A stretch of DNA of 64,000 nt. Source: JASLDZ01 sp964242625 (lineage in GTDB: Bacteria; Pseudomonadota; Alphaproteobacteria; Caulobacterales; Caulobacteraceae). The DNA lies in NCBI GenBank assembly GCA_964242625.1, contig CAXTAO010000006.1:69877-133876 (forward strand), given 5' to 3'. Below the pieces are notes generated by a model. The model was not told where the DNA came from, did no database searches, and saw only the letters and a program-made list of their open reading frames with translations. This document shows, in pieces, positions 35,433 to 44,360 of this stretch. Each line of letters starts with the position of its first letter. The stretch's first letter is position 1. A program made the translations under genes and the position numbers.

Positions 35433-37760
35433 CTAGGCGGAGGCGAACGAGCGCGGCTCGTCGCGCGGCGAAGGCCGCGGGCGCGCCCGGTGCGCGGGCG
35501 CGTGGATCGGCGTGACCGCCAGCACGGGACGGACCGCGGCGGCGTAGCGCGCGATCGCGCCCTCCAGCGGCGGCAGGAGCGTGCCCAGCCGGCTCTCAAG
35601 GGCGCCCTGGCGGGGTCGCGGCGCGACGCCCGACCCGGCGACGGCGCTTCCACCCACGACCAGGTCCGGATCGAGGTCGAGCGCACGCGCCAGCACCCTG
35701 GCGAAATCGGCGGGGGTGAGCGCCCCCGCGTTGGCCAGGTGCACCACCCCCTCCTCGCCGTCCATCAGGAGGTCCAGCGCCGCGTCGGCCAGGTCGGGCG
35801 CGTAGCTGGGGCTGACCCGGCGGTCGTCCGCCGCATCGAAGCGGCGCCCCTGGCTCATCGCCAGGATCGCTTCCCGCGCGAAGCTCTCCCCTTCCAGCGC
35901 GTCGAACAACGGCCCCGTGCGCACGACGAGGCCGCCGTGGGCGCGCACCGCCTCCTCGGCGGTGAGCTGGGCGCGGCCAAGGGCGCCCAGCGGGGCGGGG
36001 GCGTCGCTCTCGCGGTAGGCGGTGGGCTTGCGCCCGTCGAAAACGAGCTCCGACGAGAAGGCGAGGAGCGGCGTGGCGCGCAGCGCGCAGGCGCCCGCGA
36101 GACGCTCCATGGCGTAGCCCAGCTGATCCATGGCCGCCCCGGCGGCCCGCTCGGCCGCGTCCGGGTCCCCCGGCTCGACCGCGTGGATCACCGCCCAGGG
36201 GTTCACGGCGTCCAGCGCCGACTCCAGCCCCTCGGCGCGCCGAGGCGAGAGGAGGTTGGCGTCCGCGACGCGCCAGGCGTGACCGCGGTGGTCCAGCGCC
36301 CGGAGGAGCGCCCTCCCCGCCACGCCGTCCCCGCCGAGCACCAGCACCGGACGGCGCGGGGCCGCCGGCGGCGAGGACGCCCCTCGCGGCGCGAGGGTCT
36401 GGCCGGCCCAGGTCGGCGGGTGGCACAGCCGGATGTCGCGCGACCACCAGCCCGGCCCCTCAGCGGCGGGGGGGCGGGCGTCGGCCACGCCACCCGACAG
36501 GCGTCGGCACACGTCGGCCAGGGCGGTCTCGCGGGGCGGACCGTCGCCCCGCACGTCCCACACACCGGGCTCATAGTGGCCCGCGTCGCGGGTCAGGAGA
36601 CTATTCCAGTCCACCGCGCCCAGGAGCGACCAGGCGGTGAGCGCGCGCACGTCGACGCCCTGCGCCCGCGCCGCCTCGCACGCCTCCCACTGCTCGAACA
36701 GCCACCGCATCTGCTCGTCGCGGGTGCAGCCGTTGTGCGCCTCGGTCACCGCCAGCGGGAGCCCGTAGCGCTCGTGGGCGAGGAGCAGGAGCCGCTCCAG
36801 CCCCATGACGCCCGGCAGGACCGCGCGCACGGCTTCTATGTCGACGTAGCGATCGCGTCCGTTCCCGCCATGCAGGTGCGCCGGGTAGAGATCGAGCCGG
36901 TGGTCGAGGAAGCGCTCGGACGAGAGGTAGTAGTTCAGCCCCATCACGTCGGGCGGGCACGGGTCGTCGACCAGCCCCGCCACCCGGTCGGCCAGTCCGT
37001 TGGCGTGAAAGAAGCGCCACATCACGTGGTCGGGCGTCACCCGGCCGCACAGGAGGTCGAAGGTGATCCAGCGCCGCTCGTTCTCGTAGGCCGACTGGTG
37101 GAGGAGCGGGTCGGTCGCGAATGCGTGGCCGATGTCGTCGGTCTGCACGAGGCGCGCGCGGGGGTTCACCTCGCGGATCGCCTTCATCGCCGCGCGGGTG
37201 GCCTCGATCTCGTTGACCAGCGCGTGGAGGAAGGCGGTCTCGTCGCGGCCGTGGGGGTGCCAATGGCCGTACTGGCCGGAGAAGCGCGCAGTGGTCAGCG
37301 GCTCGTTCACCGGCGTGTAGCTGTCGATCCACGGATAGCGCTCAGCCACGGCGCGCGCGTGCGAGGCGAGGCCGGGGGCGAACCCCCCGTCGAGGAGGTG
37401 GGTGTAGGCGGGACCCGCCCCGTGGTGGACGAGCCCGGCGATCGGCGCGATCCCCAGCTCGCGCATCCGGCCCAGCCGCGCATCGGTCCAGGACCAGTCG
37501 CGCACTTCGGGGGCGGCCGGCGAAACGCGCTCCCATAGCACGGGGTAGCGCAGCGTCGTGACGCCCAGCGAGGAGAAACGATCGAGGTCGTCCAGCCGGT
37601 GCTCGTGGCCGGTGCGCACCGTCTGGTCGAACCAGCGGTCGCCCACCCGGTTCACCGTGCACTCGTGGCCGCCCCAGAGTTCGAGCGGGGGCGCGTGCGA
37701 GCGGGACGGGGCGCCCCCACGGCCGGACGTCGCGTCGCCGCGCCGGTCGTTCATCGTCAT
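35433..37760 (-). CDS. Fusion of glycoside hydrolase family 1-like and RmlD-like (SDR) domains
   Basis: A 775-residue protein. Residues about 25-430 are a GH1-type barrel: acid/base Glu153 in TPVNEPL and nucleophile-position Glu340 in VTEAHNG. Residues about 460-735 resemble RmlD/dTDP-4-dehydrorhamnose reductase: LVLGGDGVAGRALLRAL, then AFSSELVFDGRKPTAYRESD. At the SDR active site the reading is LGRAQ, with Leu594 where Tyr and Gln598 where Lys of YxxxK should be, so reduction is improbable. It may remodel a surface sugar or bind nucleotide-sugar. It is not in an operon and reads convergent with rplS. Confidence 0.85.
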   Translation of the reverse strand: MTMNDRRGDATSGRGGAPSRSHAPPLELWGGHECTVNRVGDRWFDQTVRTGHEHRLDDLDRFSSLGVTTLRYPVLWERVSPAAPEVRDWSWTDARLGRMRELGIAPIAGLVHHGAGPAYTHLLDGGFAPGLASHARAVAERYPWIDSYTPVNEPLTTARFSGQYGHWHPHGRDETAFLHALVNEIEATRAAMKAIREVNPRARLVQTDDIGHAFATDPLLHQSAYENERRWITFDLLCGRVTPDHVMWRFFHANGLADRVAGLVDDPCPPDVMGLNYYLSSERFLDHRLDLYPAHLHGGNGRDRYVDIEAVRAVLPGVMGLERLLLLAHERYGLPLAVTEAHNGCTRDEQMRWLFEQWEACEAARAQGVDVRALTAWSLLGAVDWNSLLTRDAGHYEPGVWDVRGDGPPRETALADVCRRLSGGVADARPPAAEGPGWWSRDIRLCHPPTWAGQTLAPRGASSPPAAPRRPVLVLGGDGVAGRALLRALDHRGHAWRVADANLLSPRRAEGLESALDAVNPWAVIHAVEPGDPDAAERAAGAAMDQLGYAMERLAGACALRATPLLAFSSELVFDGRKPTAYRESDAPAPLGALGRAQLTAEEAVRAHGGLVVRTGPLFDALEGESFAREAILAMSQGRRFDAADDRRVSPSYAPDLADAALDLLMDGEEGVVHLANAGALTPADFARVLARALDLDPDLVVGGSAVAGSGVAPRPRQGALESRLGTLLPPLEGAIARYAAAVRPVLAVTPIHAPAHRARPRPSPRDEPRSFASA

Positions 37761-37847
37761 GCGCCCAGGTTCCTCAGCCGGGAACCCGAACGCCCGGCGG
37801 TCACACAGGTTTCCTCGCGCCGGAGACGGAGTTGCTCCGCAGGCGGA

Positions 37848-38450
37848 TCAGGCGGGGCGCCTCGCCCGCAGGGCCTGGGCGATGGTGCCGTCGTCCAGCC
37901 AGTCGAGATCTCCGCCGACGGGCACGCCCCGCGCCAGGCTCGTCACCTCCACCCCCGTGGGGGCGAGTCGCTCGTGGAGATAGTGGGCGGTGGTCTGGCC
38001 GTCGACGGTGGCGGGGAGCGCCAGCACGACCTCCCGCACGCCGCCGCCACGCGCGCGCGCGACGAGCGGTTCGACCCGCAGGCTCTCCGGCCCCACCCCG
38101 TCCAGCGCGGACAGGAGGCCGCCCAGCACGTGGTAGCGCCCGCGCCACGCCCCTGCGCGCTCGGCCGCCCACAGGGCGCCCGCCTCGTCGACGACGCAGA
38201 CGAGCCCGGCGTCGCGCGAGGCGTCGGCGCACACCGCGCACGGGTCGCGCGTGTCGAGCGCACCGCAGGTGGAGCACGCCCGAACCTTGGCCGCCGCCTC
38301 CGCCAGCGCCCGCGCCAGGGGTTCGAGGAGCTGCTCGCGCCGCTTCAGGAGCGCCAGCGCCGCCCGCCGCCCCGACCGCGGTCCCAGCCCCGGCAGCTTG
38401 GACAGGAGCGCGATCAGACGCTCGATCTCGGGGCTGACGGGCGCGGGCAT
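37848..38450 (-). CDS. recR: Recombination mediator protein RecR
   Basis: A 200-residue protein. The HhH motif KLPGLGPRSGRRAALALL, the zinc site CSTCGALDTRDPCAVC and the TOPRIM region (VCVVDEAGALWAAERAG, then LGGLLSALDGVGPE) are all present in order. With RecF and RecO it loads RecA onto gaps. I chose the ATG at 38450 by family N-terminus; the open frame to 38735 is spurious. It is divergent from the S41 protease gene with 78 bases between. Confidence 0.97.
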   Translation of the reverse strand: MPAPVSPEIERLIALLSKLPGLGPRSGRRAALALLKRREQLLEPLARALAEAAAKVRACSTCGALDTRDPCAVCADASRDAGLVCVVDEAGALWAAERAGAWRGRYHVLGGLLSALDGVGPESLRVEPLVARARGGGVREVVLALPATVDGQTTAHYLHERLAPTGVEVTSLARGVPVGGDLDWLDDGTIAQALRARRPA

Positions 38451-38528
38451 GGGAGGCGAATGTAGGCGCTGGGGAGCGCCGAAGCACGCCGCTTGCCAAG
38501 CTCGGGCGCAGCGCCTCATCTTTCCACT

Positions 38529-39779
38529 ATGGCTCTGGCGCGGCGGCTCGCGATGGGTGTCTGCGCGCTGGTCGGCGTGCTGGGCGTGCTGATCGCCGCG
38601 CTCATGCTGTTCGCGCAGGCGTACGCGCCCGCGCCGGAACCCCGCACGCCGGCCGAGCGTCGCGCGCTCAACCTCCGCGTCTTCGACAAGGTCTGGGAGA
38701 CGGTCGACCGCCGCTACTACGACCGCACCTTCCACGGGGTGGACTGGCGCAAGATGCGCGATGTGTGGCGGCCCCGCGCGGCGGAGGCAGGCTCGACGCG
38801 CGACCTAGACTGGCTTGTCCTCAATCAGATGCTTGGAAAACTGCAAGACGGCCACACGGGCGTCGTCATGCCGGAGTCGCTGTCTCAGCGCTTCTATCGA
38901 GCGAACAGCGACCACTGCCCTCCGCAGGAGACTATGCTTGGGGTCGATGTCGCGAACGGACGCGTGTTGGATGTGCGTCGCGGGTCGCCGGCCGATCTAG
39001 CCGGTGTGGAGCCAGGCTGGACGCTCCGCAGCTTCGAGTCCAACTACGGAGCTGCCTGCACGACACGGGCGCGGGTCGTGCTGCTGGACGAGCACGGCGC
39101 GCAGCACGCGTTTGACGGAACGGCTGGTCCGGCTCAGCCCGAACCGCGCGCGGAGCGCGCGCGCTTGCTCGTCGGTGGAGCCGTTTTGCTGACGTTCCAC
39201 ACGTTCGACGACGCGTCGACCGGTTGGCTGCTCGGCCAGCTCGCCCACGCGCGGACCCCGGGCGTGATCCTCGATCTGCGTCGCAACCTTGGTGGTCGCC
39301 TCCGCGACCTCAACGTGATCGGGGCGGCGCTTCTAGGCCCGAGCGCGAACCTGGGCGCTTACATCACTCAGAATCGCGTCGGCCAGCAGCGGGGCGCGCC
39401 GGTCGCGGGATGGGCACGGCTCCAGCCGAGCGGCAAGCCTGCCTTGAAGGCCCCCTACGTCGGACCGCTTGTCGTTCTGATCGGTCCGGAGACAGGCAGC
39501 GGCGCCGAGATTCTCGCCGACGCTGTGCAGACCTCACGGCGAGGAGTTGTGATCGGCGAGCGCTCGGCAGGCAGCGTACTTGTATCCAGCCTGTTCAGCC
39601 TTCCGAATGGTGAAGCGCTCTCCGTCTCCGTCGCCGACTTCCGCGGCGCCTCAGGTCGGCGGCTGGAGGGCGCAGGCGTCACGCCCGACGTGCCGGTGCG
39701 CCAGACGCTGGCGGCGATCCGGGCGGGGCGCGACCTGCCGCTTGAGGCGGCGGAGGCGCGGCTGACGACACCCCGCTAG
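38529..39779 (+). CDS. S41-family (C-terminal processing/PDZ) protease, active-site variant
   Basis: A 416-residue protein with an N-terminal signal anchor (residues 4-30). LNQMLGKLQDGHTGVVMPES, a small PDZ-like part (GVDVANGRVLDVRRGSPADL), then GVILDLRRNLGG, PLVVLIGPETGSGAEILADA and VVIGERSAGS follow S41 order. Ser324 is the likely nucleophile. The Lys of the usual GKG loop is absent (AGS instead), so either His109 in DGHT or another residue serves as base, or activity is lost. Between 38800 and 39600 G+C falls relative to neighbours. It ends 4 bases from the convergent ebfC gene. Confidence 0.8.
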   Translation: MALARRLAMGVCALVGVLGVLIAALMLFAQAYAPAPEPRTPAERRALNLRVFDKVWETVDRRYYDRTFHGVDWRKMRDVWRPRAAEAGSTRDLDWLVLNQMLGKLQDGHTGVVMPESLSQRFYRANSDHCPPQETMLGVDVANGRVLDVRRGSPADLAGVEPGWTLRSFESNYGAACTTRARVVLLDEHGAQHAFDGTAGPAQPEPRAERARLLVGGAVLLTFHTFDDASTGWLLGQLAHARTPGVILDLRRNLGGRLRDLNVIGAALLGPSANLGAYITQNRVGQQRGAPVAGWARLQPSGKPALKAPYVGPLVVLIGPETGSGAEILADAVQTSRRGVVIGERSAGSVLVSSLFSLPNGEALSVSVADFRGASGRRLEGAGVTPDVPVRQTLAAIRAGRDLPLEAAEARLTTPR

Positions 39780-39783
39780 CGCC

Positions 39784-40125
39784 TTACCGCCCCGGGAAGC
39801 CCGGCAGGCCCGGCATTCCGCCCATCAGCCCGGCCATCGGACCCATGGCGTCCTGCATGGCCTTGGCCTGGGCGGTGTCGAGCTTGGACTTGGCGTCGGC
39901 GTGGGCGGCGACGAGGAGGTCCTGGACGATCTCGCCCTCGCCGGGCTGGAGCAGGCTGTTGTCGACCACAACCGCGACGAGCGCGCCCGAGCCCTTGAGC
40001 GTGACGCGCACGAGCCCGCCGCCGGCCTGGCCCTCGGCGGTCTCCTCCGCCAGGCGCGCCTGGGCGTCCTGCAGCTTCTGCTGCATGCCCTGCGCCTGCT
40101 GCATCAGGCTGTTGAGGTCCTTCAC
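39784..40125 (-). CDS. ebfC: YbaB/EbfC-family nucleoid-associated protein
   Basis: A 113-residue DNA-binding protein. LMQQAQGMQQKLQDAQARLA forms the N-terminal helix, then VRVTLKGSGALVAVVVDNSLL and the dimerisation helix VQDLLVAAHADAKSK. The tail is Gly/Pro/Met-rich (GMPGLPGFPGR). The GTG at 40125 overlaps the dnaX stop by four bases (GTGA), the usual dnaX-ebfC arrangement, while recR is separated from it here by the protease gene. Confidence 0.96.
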   Translation of the reverse strand: MKDLNSLMQQAQGMQQKLQDAQARLAEETAEGQAGGGLVRVTLKGSGALVAVVVDNSLLQPGEGEIVQDLLVAAHADAKSKLDTAQAKAMQDAMGPMAGLMGGMPGLPGFPGR

Positions 40126-42023
40126 GCGTCGTCTCCGGGGTCGGCGTCGGGGGGGATGTCGAGCACGGGGGCGGCCTCGCCTTCGTCGGCGGGCGCGCCT
40201 TCGGCGGCCGCGGCCGCGGCGGGCCGGGCCGCGCTGATCTCGGAGACCTCCGCGCCGGGGAAGGCGTCGAGCACGGCGCGTACGAACGGATCGGCGCGCA
40301 GGGCGTCCTGCGCGGCGCGCTTGGCGCGGCGCTCCTGCTCGAGCACGGGGGCGTCGCCCTCGTCGGAGGCCGAGCGCACGTCCATCAGCCACGGCCGGCC
40401 CGTCCAGGTCTTCAGCCGGGCGGAGAGGCGCTGGGCGAGGTCGCGCGGCGCGCCCTCCTCCAGGGCGAAGGCGATCGCGCCCGCGCGCACGCTGACGGGG
40501 CGCACGAAGCGCTCCAGCTCGTGCTTCAGCCCGTACTCCTTGCGCTCGTGAGCCAGGGCCAGCACGGCGGCGAAGGTCTCCGGCTGGGGCGGGGCGGGCG
40601 CGAGCTGGGCGCGCGGGGCGGCGGCCGGGGACGGCGACGGCGCGGCGGATGCGGCTCGTCCGCCGGCGGCGGCCAGGGCGCGACCGCCTCCCCCGCCGCC
40701 GGACGGCGCCGGCCCGCCGCCCTCGGGCGGGAGCGGCCGCCCCTCGGCCAGGAGCTTCAGCGCCTCCTCCGGCCCGGGCAGGTCGGCGGCGTAGGCGAGC
40801 CGGATCAGCGCCATCTCGAGCGCGGCCTGGCCGTCGGGCGCGCGGCGCACCTCCTCGTGGGCGCGCAGCAGCATCTGCCACACGCGCGACAGCGCGCCGG
40901 CCGAGGCGCGCGCGCCCACCTGGCCCAGGACCGTGGCTTGGTCGCTCGGCAGATGCAGCGCCGCCTCGCCGAGCGTCTTGGCGACGGCGGACGCATGGGC
41001 GTGCTCCAGGAGCTCGCCCACGACCGTCGCCGGGTCCGCGCCGAAGCCGAACAGCGTGCGCGAGACTTCCAGCGCATCGCCCGCGCGGCCGGCCATCAGA
41101 TGCTCGAACAGCGCCAGCGTCTGGCCGCGGTCGGCCAGCCCCAGCATGTCGCGCACCACCGCCTCGTCGACGGGGCTCCCCGCCTCGGCCTGCACGATCG
41201 CCTGGTCGAGGAGCGACAGCCCGTCGCGCACCGAGCCCTCCGCCGCGCGGGCCAGGAGCGCCAGGGCGGCGGGCTCGACCAGCGCTCCCTCGCGCTCGGC
41301 CACGCGCGCCAAGTGGGCGCCCAAGACCTCCGGCTCGACGCGCCGCAGGTCGAAACGCTGGCAGCGCGACAGGATGGTGACCGGCACCTTGCGGATCTCG
41401 GTGGTGGCGAAGATGAACTTGGCGTGGGGAGGAGGCTCCTCCAGCGTCTTCAGGAGCGCGTTGAACGCGCCCTTGGACAGCATGTGCACCTCGTCGATCA
41501 CGTAGATCTTGTGGCGCGCCTCCACCGGGGCGTAGCGCACGCCGTCCAGGATCTCACGCATGTCGTCCACGCCCGTGCGGCTGGCGGCGTCGAGCTCCAG
41601 GACGTCGAGGTGGCGGCCCTCGATGATGGCGCGGCAGTGGCGCCCCTCCACCCGCAGGTCGACGGAGGGCCGGCGCGCGGCGTCGGTCTCGTAGTTCAGC
41701 GCGCGGGCGAGAAGGCGGGCGGTCGTCGTCTTGCCGACGCCCCGCACCCCGGTGAGCATAAAGGCGTGGGCGATGCGGTCGTGGCGGAAGGCGTTGCGGA
41801 GCGTCCGCACCATCGCCTCCTGCCCGATCAGGTCCTCGAACAGGCGCGGCCGGTACTTGCGCGCGAGCACCTGGTAGGCGGCGGGCGCCTCGGACGGAGG
41901 CGCGGGGGCCGCCGGGGCCGCGGGCGGCGACGGCGCGCCGAACATGTCGTCGGTGTCGGGGTCGCGCTCGGGCGCGGCTTCCTCGTCCGGGGGGAGCTCG
42001 TCCCAGGGGGCGACGTCGGTCAT
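40122..42023 (-). CDS. dnaX: DNA polymerase III subunit gamma/tau
   Basis: A 633-residue clamp loader. A low-complexity Pro/Ala N-terminal leader of about 50 residues precedes YQVLARKYRPRLFEDLIGQE. Walker A is GVRGVGKTTT, Walker B with KIYVIDEVHML, then the SRC motif SRCQRFDLRR. The four zinc Cys of E. coli DnaX are reduced to one (EGRHCRAI), so the zinc module is absent or changed. The tau part is long and Ala-rich. The ATG at 42023 is 22 bases downstream of the SRP RNA gene. Confidence 0.96.
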   Translation of the reverse strand: MTDVAPWDELPPDEEAAPERDPDTDDMFGAPSPPAAPAAPAPPSEAPAAYQVLARKYRPRLFEDLIGQEAMVRTLRNAFRHDRIAHAFMLTGVRGVGKTTTARLLARALNYETDAARRPSVDLRVEGRHCRAIIEGRHLDVLELDAASRTGVDDMREILDGVRYAPVEARHKIYVIDEVHMLSKGAFNALLKTLEEPPPHAKFIFATTEIRKVPVTILSRCQRFDLRRVEPEVLGAHLARVAEREGALVEPAALALLARAAEGSVRDGLSLLDQAIVQAEAGSPVDEAVVRDMLGLADRGQTLALFEHLMAGRAGDALEVSRTLFGFGADPATVVGELLEHAHASAVAKTLGEAALHLPSDQATVLGQVGARASAGALSRVWQMLLRAHEEVRRAPDGQAALEMALIRLAYAADLPGPEEALKLLAEGRPLPPEGGGPAPSGGGGGGRALAAAGGRAASAAPSPSPAAAPRAQLAPAPPQPETFAAVLALAHERKEYGLKHELERFVRPVSVRAGAIAFALEEGAPRDLAQRLSARLKTWTGRPWLMDVRSASDEGDAPVLEQERRAKRAAQDALRADPFVRAVLDAFPGAEVSEISAARPAAAAAAEGAPADEGEAAPVLDIPPDADPGDDA

Positions 42024-42044
42024 GGGCGCCGGAGATAGAGGGGT

Positions 42045-42138
42045 GGAGACTGGACGGCGACCCGAAACGAAACTCGTTGCGGCTGCTTCCTTCCGGACCT
42101 GACCGGGTTGGCGAGGGTTCCGCCCGCCGCCAGCCTCC
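42045..42138 (-). ncRNA. ffs: Small signal recognition particle (4.5S-type) RNA
   Basis: On the minus strand CCGGTCAGGTCCGGAAGGAA followed by GCAGCC is the invariant apical SRP loop recognised by Ffh. The flanks pair: GGAGGCTGGCGGCGG near the 5' end with CCGTCCAGTCTCC near the 3' end, giving the long helix. The ends are set by this helix to within several bases. It lies upstream of dnaX on the same strand, an order seen in other alphaproteobacteria. Confidence 0.9.
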
Positions 42139-42194
42139 GCCTCCAATATCGCGCCTCGGCCGAGCGTGCGCAACCCGCGCTCCCGGCTGGGGTC

Positions 42195-42200
42195 TTAACC
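42195..42200. promoter_or_regulatory. TTAACC half-site in the divergent SRP RNA/hydrolase promoter region
   Basis: TTAACC followed by AACAAC and TTAG lies in the divergent region upstream of both the SRP RNA gene and the cell-wall hydrolase. CtrA of Caulobacterales recognises TTAA-N7-TTAA and TTAACCAT half-sites; the spacing and last base deviate, so the assignment is weak. Confidence 0.2.
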
Positions 42201-42328
42201 AACAACTTAGCTTCGCCCAGATCGCGCCCAAGTCACGCCCAAGCACCGCCGCGTGACTCTTGGTGGACACCCTGTTAAAGGCGCGCCACCTCCGGCGTCG
42301 CCAGGCGACGCGCTGCGTACAAAGCCTA

Positions 42329-43396
42329 ATGTTGGATCACCTGCGAGCGGCGCATCCTGCGCTGAAGCTCGGCTATGTGTCGGGCGCGCTCTGCGCCTTC
42401 GCCGCCATCGGTCAGCTGGGGGCCTCTCCCCTCACCAACTCTCGGCACACGCTCGAAAATCCACCCCTCGCGAACTCGGCTCCCGCTTTCCGCTTCGCCG
42501 CCGCCGACCCGGCGACCGCCCAGCGGCTGAACGCCGCGACGCCCGTGACGCCGGGCGCGCTCTACGCCGCGCGCCCGTTCGTGCTCACCGGCGACGGGCC
42601 GAGCCGCGCCCGCGCGCTGACCTGCATGACGGAGGCGGTGTACTACGAGGCCGCGTCCGAGCCCGTTGAAGGGCAGCGCGCGGTGGCGCAGGTGATCCTG
42701 AACCGCGTGCGCCACCCGCTGTTTCCGCACTCGATCTGCGGCGTGGTCTACCAGGGCGCGAGCCTCGGCTCGGGCTGCCAGTTCTCCTTCGTGTGCGACG
42801 GCTCGCTTCTCAAGCCGCGCGTCCCCTGGGCCTGGGCCAACGCCGAGCAGGTCGCGCGCGCCGCCCTCGCCGGGCATGTCGACCCGGCGATCGGCGACGC
42901 CACCCACTACCACGCAACCTACGTGGCGCCGTACTGGGCGCCGACCGTGCTGAAGGTCGCGCAGATCGGTGCGCACGTCTTCTATCGCTGGGCCGGCGAC
43001 CTGGGGCTGCCGGGCGCCTTCAACGCGCGCTACACCGCCGCCGAGCGCGTACCGGTCGTGCCCGTCCGGTCCAGGGCGACGCCGACCCCGGCCGCGCCCG
43101 AGCTGCAGCTGGCGATGGCGCCGGGTGCGATGACCGCCGCCACCCGCGCCGACGCGGTCCTGGCGGGAACCGCCTCGGCGGGCCGCGTGCATCTCGTGCT
43201 CGACGCGGACGGCTACGGCGTGGGCCGCGCGGGCGCTGCGCCCGGCGCGGTGATCGCACCACCGCCGGCGCTCGCCGTGCCCGCCGCGCGGGCCGTCTTG
43301 TCCGTCGCGGTCCCAGCCCCGCCGACGCCGGCCGTCGTGCCCGCGACGGCGTCCGTCGCCTCTCCCGCCGCCGCTTTGGTCTCCCCCGCCGCCTGA
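42329..43396 (+). CDS. Cell-wall hydrolase (SleB/Hydrolase_2 type)
   Basis: A 355-residue protein. After an N-terminal membrane or signal segment (LGYVSGALCAFAAIGQLG), residues about 100-225 are a Hydrolase_2 domain: CMTEAVYYEAASEPVEGQRA with the catalytic Glu, VILNRVRHPLFPHSICGVVY, and GCQFSFVCDG. Such enzymes cut peptidoglycan glycan strands. The C-terminal third is Ala/Pro/Val-rich and disordered. I chose the ATG at 42329; an upstream TTG at 42260 is possible. It is divergent from the SRP RNA and dnaX. Confidence 0.88.
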   Translation: MLDHLRAAHPALKLGYVSGALCAFAAIGQLGASPLTNSRHTLENPPLANSAPAFRFAAADPATAQRLNAATPVTPGALYAARPFVLTGDGPSRARALTCMTEAVYYEAASEPVEGQRAVAQVILNRVRHPLFPHSICGVVYQGASLGSGCQFSFVCDGSLLKPRVPWAWANAEQVARAALAGHVDPAIGDATHYHATYVAPYWAPTVLKVAQIGAHVFYRWAGDLGLPGAFNARYTAAERVPVVPVRSRATPTPAAPELQLAMAPGAMTAATRADAVLAGTASAGRVHLVLDADGYGVGRAGAAPGAVIAPPPALAVPAARAVLSVAVPAPPTPAVVPATASVASPAAALVSPAA

Positions 43397-43439
43397 ACCC
43401 GCGTGGCGCGACACGGGGACGGCCGCTAAGAGCGGCGCC

Positions 43440-44360
43440 ATGCCGCTCGACACCGTCCCCAATGCCTTTGCGGGCGGTCGCCTCGACCGCGCCTCGCACC
43501 GTCGCCGCGACGGTGGCTGGCTGGCGGAGAGGTTGGGCGACGACGGAACGCGCCTCCTCCTTCTGCGCGACGGCGATCCGTGGGCGACGGACGGGCCGGA
43601 GGGCCCACGTCTCGCCTTGGCGCCCCTCGGGCTGCAGTCCGGGCTGGCGACCGACGACGAGCGGCTGCTCTTCCTGGGCGTGGACGACGGGCGGGCGGTG
43701 TTCGCCCTCGACCTGACCGGCCGGAACGAGGCCGCCGATTACTCGACGGCCGAAGGCCGCTTCGCCGGCCTGCGCCACCTCGCGCCCGCCCTGGACGGCG
43801 CCGAACTGGCGCTCGCGGGCACGGCGCGCGCCGTCTTCGAGTGGCGCGGGCGCAACGGCTTCTGCGCGCGCTGCGGCTCGCCCACCCGAGTCGTCGATGC
43901 GGGCTGGAAGCGGCTCTGCCCGGCGTGCGGCGCGGAGCACTTCCCCCGCGTCGATCCCGTGGTGATCATGCTGCCGGTTCGCGACGAGCGCTGCGTGCTG
44001 GGCCGCCAAGCGGCGTGGCCGCCCGGCCGCTATTCGGCCCTCGCAGGCTTCGTCGAGCCCGGCGAGAGCGTGGACGAAGCGTGCGCGCGCGAGGTGCGCG
44101 AGGAGTGCGGGCTCGAGGTGGAGCGCGTGCGCGTCGACTCGACCCAGCCCTGGCCCTTCCCCCACTCGCTGATGATCGGGCTGATCGCCGAGGTCGGGCC
44201 GGGCGAGCCGTATGCCGCCGACGGCGAGCTCGAGGCGGTGCGCTGGATGGATCGCGCGCAAGCGCGCGCTCTGGCCGCCGGCGAGACGGTGGACGGGGTG
44301 ACTTCGCCTCCGCCCTTCGCCATCGCCCACCGCCTGCTGCAGGCCTGGGCCGCGGGCTAG
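43440..44360 (+). CDS. nudC: NAD+ diphosphatase NudC (RNA NAD-cap hydrolase)
   Basis: A 306-residue Nudix enzyme. A zinc ribbon has CARCG and CPACG. The Nudix box begins AGFVEPGESVDEACAREVRE and continues EECGL. QPWPFPHSLMIG is the NADH-pyrophosphatase signature downstream of the box, which distinguishes NudC from other Nudix proteins. It hydrolyses NAD(H) and NAD caps of RNA. It is convergent with kdsB, and the two coding regions overlap by four bases. Confidence 0.96.
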   Translation: MPLDTVPNAFAGGRLDRASHRRRDGGWLAERLGDDGTRLLLLRDGDPWATDGPEGPRLALAPLGLQSGLATDDERLLFLGVDDGRAVFALDLTGRNEAADYSTAEGRFAGLRHLAPALDGAELALAGTARAVFEWRGRNGFCARCGSPTRVVDAGWKRLCPACGAEHFPRVDPVVIMLPVRDERCVLGRQAAWPPGRYSALAGFVEPGESVDEACAREVREECGLEVERVRVDSTQPWPFPHSLMIGLIAEVGPGEPYAADGELEAVRWMDRAQARALAAGETVDGVTSPPPFAIAHRLLQAWAAG

